Shown piece by piece: positions 10,256 to 11,748 of a stretch of 11,748 bases of DNA (the stretch's first letter is position 1; each line of letters opens with the position of its first letter). The notes under the pieces were generated by a model. The model had not been told where the DNA came from. It did not search any database and worked only from the letters and a program-made list of their open reading frames with translations. Source of the DNA: Candidatus Aminicenantota bacterium (GTDB lineage: Bacteria; Acidobacteriota; Aminicenantia; Aminicenantales; UBA4085); assembly GCA_003154255.1 (NCBI GenBank), contig PMCY01000354.1, positions 1,136 through 12,883 on the forward strand, given 5' to 3'. The position numbers and the translations under genes are program-made.

Positions 10256-11748
10256 GTGGCCGATCGATTGACGCTTCTCTTGGCCGTTCACAATCATCAG
10301 CCGGTCGGCAATTTCGCATCCGTCTTCGAGCGGGCCTTCCGGGATTGCTATCTCCCGTTCTTACGGGTTCTGGAGCGCCACCCGCGGATCAAAATGACCG
10401 TTCATTTCTCGGGGCCCCTCCTGGAGTCGATGGACGGCCGGGAGCGCGAATGCGGCGAGCTTGTGGCCGGCCTCGTCCGGCGCGGCCAAATCGAGCTTCT
10501 GGGGGGCGGCTTCTATGAGCCCATCCTGACCATCATCCCCGAAGCCGACCGCCAGGGCCAGCTTCGGCTTATGAACGATTTCCTGGAGGAGAGGTTCGGA
10601 CTCCGGCCGCGCGGCATCTGGCTGACCGAGCGGGTCTGGGAGCCGAACCTGCCCAAGACCCTGGCCGCGGCGGGCATCGAATATACCCTTCTCGACGAGG
10701 AGCACTTCCGCTACGCCGGCGCGGAGGATATCCACCGCATCTACATCACCGAGGACGAGGGCCGGCCTTTGCGTCTCTTCCCCATCGACAAGAAGCTTCG
10801 GTACCTCATTCCCTTCCGGCCGCTCGAGGAGATCGGCCGCTGGTTCGACGTCATCCGTTCCAAAGGAAACCTGGCCGTCCTGGGGGACGACGGGGAGAAA
10901 TTCGGGATGTGGCCGGGGACCAAGGAGTGGGTCTACGACCGCGGTTGGCTGGAAGAATTCCTGTCCTTCCTTGAATCGGACGAGCGCATCGTTACCCGCA
11001 CGTTCTCCGAGGCCCTGGATGCCTTCCCGCCCGAGGCCCGTGTCTATCTGCCGCCCGCCTCGTATGAGGAAATGATGGAATGGGTCCTGGAGCCCGAAGC
11101 GGCCCGTATCCTGGCCGGATTGAAATCCGCTCTGCCCGAGAACGCCCGCCGCTTCATCCGGGGAGGGTTTTTCCGCGAGTTCTTCGTCAAATACCCCGAA
11201 ATCGATCATCTGCACAAACGCATGCTCGGCGTTTCACGCCGCGTTTTGGCCCGGGGCGATGAGGATGCCCGGCGCGAGCTTTACCGGAGCCAGTGTAACG
11301 ATCCCTACTGGCACGGAGTCTTCGGCGGGCTCTACCTGCCCCATCTTCGGGAAGCGGCCTATTTCCATCTTCTCCAGGCCGAGAAGTCTCTTCCCCCCGA
11401 TCCGGGCTGGCAGGCCGCGGACGAGGACGTGGACGGCCGGGCCGAGGTTTTCCGGCGCGACGACCGCTACGGCGTGCGGGTCAACCCCTCTTTCGGCGGA
11501 GCGATCACCGAAATCGACTATTTCCCGCAGGCCCGCAACCTCTGCGACGTTTTATCCCGGCGGCAGGAAACCTACCATGCCGCCGGACCGGCCGCAGCCC
11601 ACGGCGAAGGCGGCAGCATCCACGAATTGGCCAAGGAGCTGCCGGCGGGGGCCGAACGCCTCTTCCGTTATGATCGATCTCCGCGCTATTGCGCCGTCGA
11701 TCACTTCCTCCATCCCAAGACCAGAATGGAGGATTTCCAGGACTCGAC
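10256..11748 (+). CDS. GH57 4-alpha-glucanotransferase/alpha-amylase, C-terminus cut by window
   Basis: The frame opens at GTG 10256, with GGGGAAGGAG ending 6 nt upstream, and stays open for 497 codons to the edge. It has no signal peptide, so it should act on cytosolic glycogen or maltodextrins. All five GH57 motifs are visible: HNHQP (12-16), FYEP (86-89), WLTERVWEP (122-130) with the nucleophile E125, GDDGEKFGMWP (210-220) holding the catalytic Asp, and SYEEMMEW (269-276). These forms match the Thermococcus litoralis 4-alpha-glucanotransferase type rather than the branching-enzyme type. The region after about residue 390 (FGGAITEIDYF) fits the beta-rich C-terminal domains of that group. 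An alpha-amylase specificity is possible. It follows the M28 gene by 16 bp, so it is likely cotranscribed. The end of the protein lies outside the window. Confidence 0.9.
   Translation, partial: MADRLTLLLAVHNHQPVGNFASVFERAFRDCYLPFLRVLERHPRIKMTVHFSGPLLESMDGRERECGELVAGLVRRGQIELLGGGFYEPILTIIPEADRQGQLRLMNDFLEERFGLRPRGIWLTERVWEPNLPKTLAAAGIEYTLLDEEHFRYAGAEDIHRIYITEDEGRPLRLFPIDKKLRYLIPFRPLEEIGRWFDVIRSKGNLAVLGDDGEKFGMWPGTKEWVYDRGWLEEFLSFLESDERIVTRTFSEALDAFPPEARVYLPPASYEEMMEWVLEPEAARILAGLKSALPENARRFIRGGFFREFFVKYPEIDHLHKRMLGVSRRVLARGDEDARRELYRSQCNDPYWHGVFGGLYLPHLREAAYFHLLQAEKSLPPDPGWQAADEDVDGRAEVFRRDDRYGVRVNPSFGGAITEIDYFPQARNLCDVLSRRQETYHAAGPAAAHGEGGSIHELAKELPAGAERLFRYDRSPRYCAVDHFLHPKTRMEDFQDS

Noticed and set aside
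10361..11215. Minus-strand open frame of 284 codons
   Set aside because: It is fully antisense to the GH57 catalytic region, where all five GH57 motifs are intact on the plus strand.

Overview
This GC-rich window holds tightly packed bacterial genes. The organism is probably an anaerobic or facultative diderm: there are secreted pilus-like proteins, an outer-membrane barrel next to multiheme c-type cytochromes, and a two-gene, unfused version of the last two purine steps. That mix would suit an Acidobacteriota/Aminicenantia-like or deltaproteobacterial-type lineage. This is inference from gene content; no taxonomic marker is present.

Layout. (1) Positions 1-2228, minus strand: a four-gene cluster of a major pilin-like subunit, a second subunit, a two-domain PapD-like chaperone candidate and the signal-peptide end of a further exported protein cut by the window edge. 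The order recalls chaperone-usher pilus operons, but the sequences are divergent. (2) 2229-2508: a non-coding divergent region with inverted repeats in the pilin leader. (3) 2509-2919, plus strand: a small VanZ-like membrane protein. (4) 2985-6072, plus strand: the most notable block, three overlapping genes for an 8-heme lipoprotein-like cytochrome, a 12-heme cytochrome and an outer-membrane beta-barrel. These are the three parts of a porin-cytochrome conduit that moves electrons across the outer membrane (Geobacter OmbB-OmaB-OmcB or Shewanella MtrCAB by analogy). Both cytochromes are internal repeats whose heme and candidate ligand counts balance: 4 x 2 hemes and 4 x 3 hemes, with one His-to-Met change. 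(5) 6080-6853, minus strand: a LOG-family nucleotide hydrolase, convergent with the barrel gene. (6) 6857-6946: a compact divergent control region with overlapping promoters and a 10-bp palindrome. (7) 6947-8763, plus strand: a PurO-type IMP cyclohydrolase overlapping a stand-alone AICAR transformylase, which together convert AICAR to IMP. (8) 8815-11748, plus strand: an exported M28 metallopeptidase followed 16 bp later by a cytosolic GH57 4-alpha-glucanotransferase/amylase that runs off the window.

No tRNA, rRNA, CRISPR array, transposase or attachment site was seen. All family calls come from reading motifs by eye.
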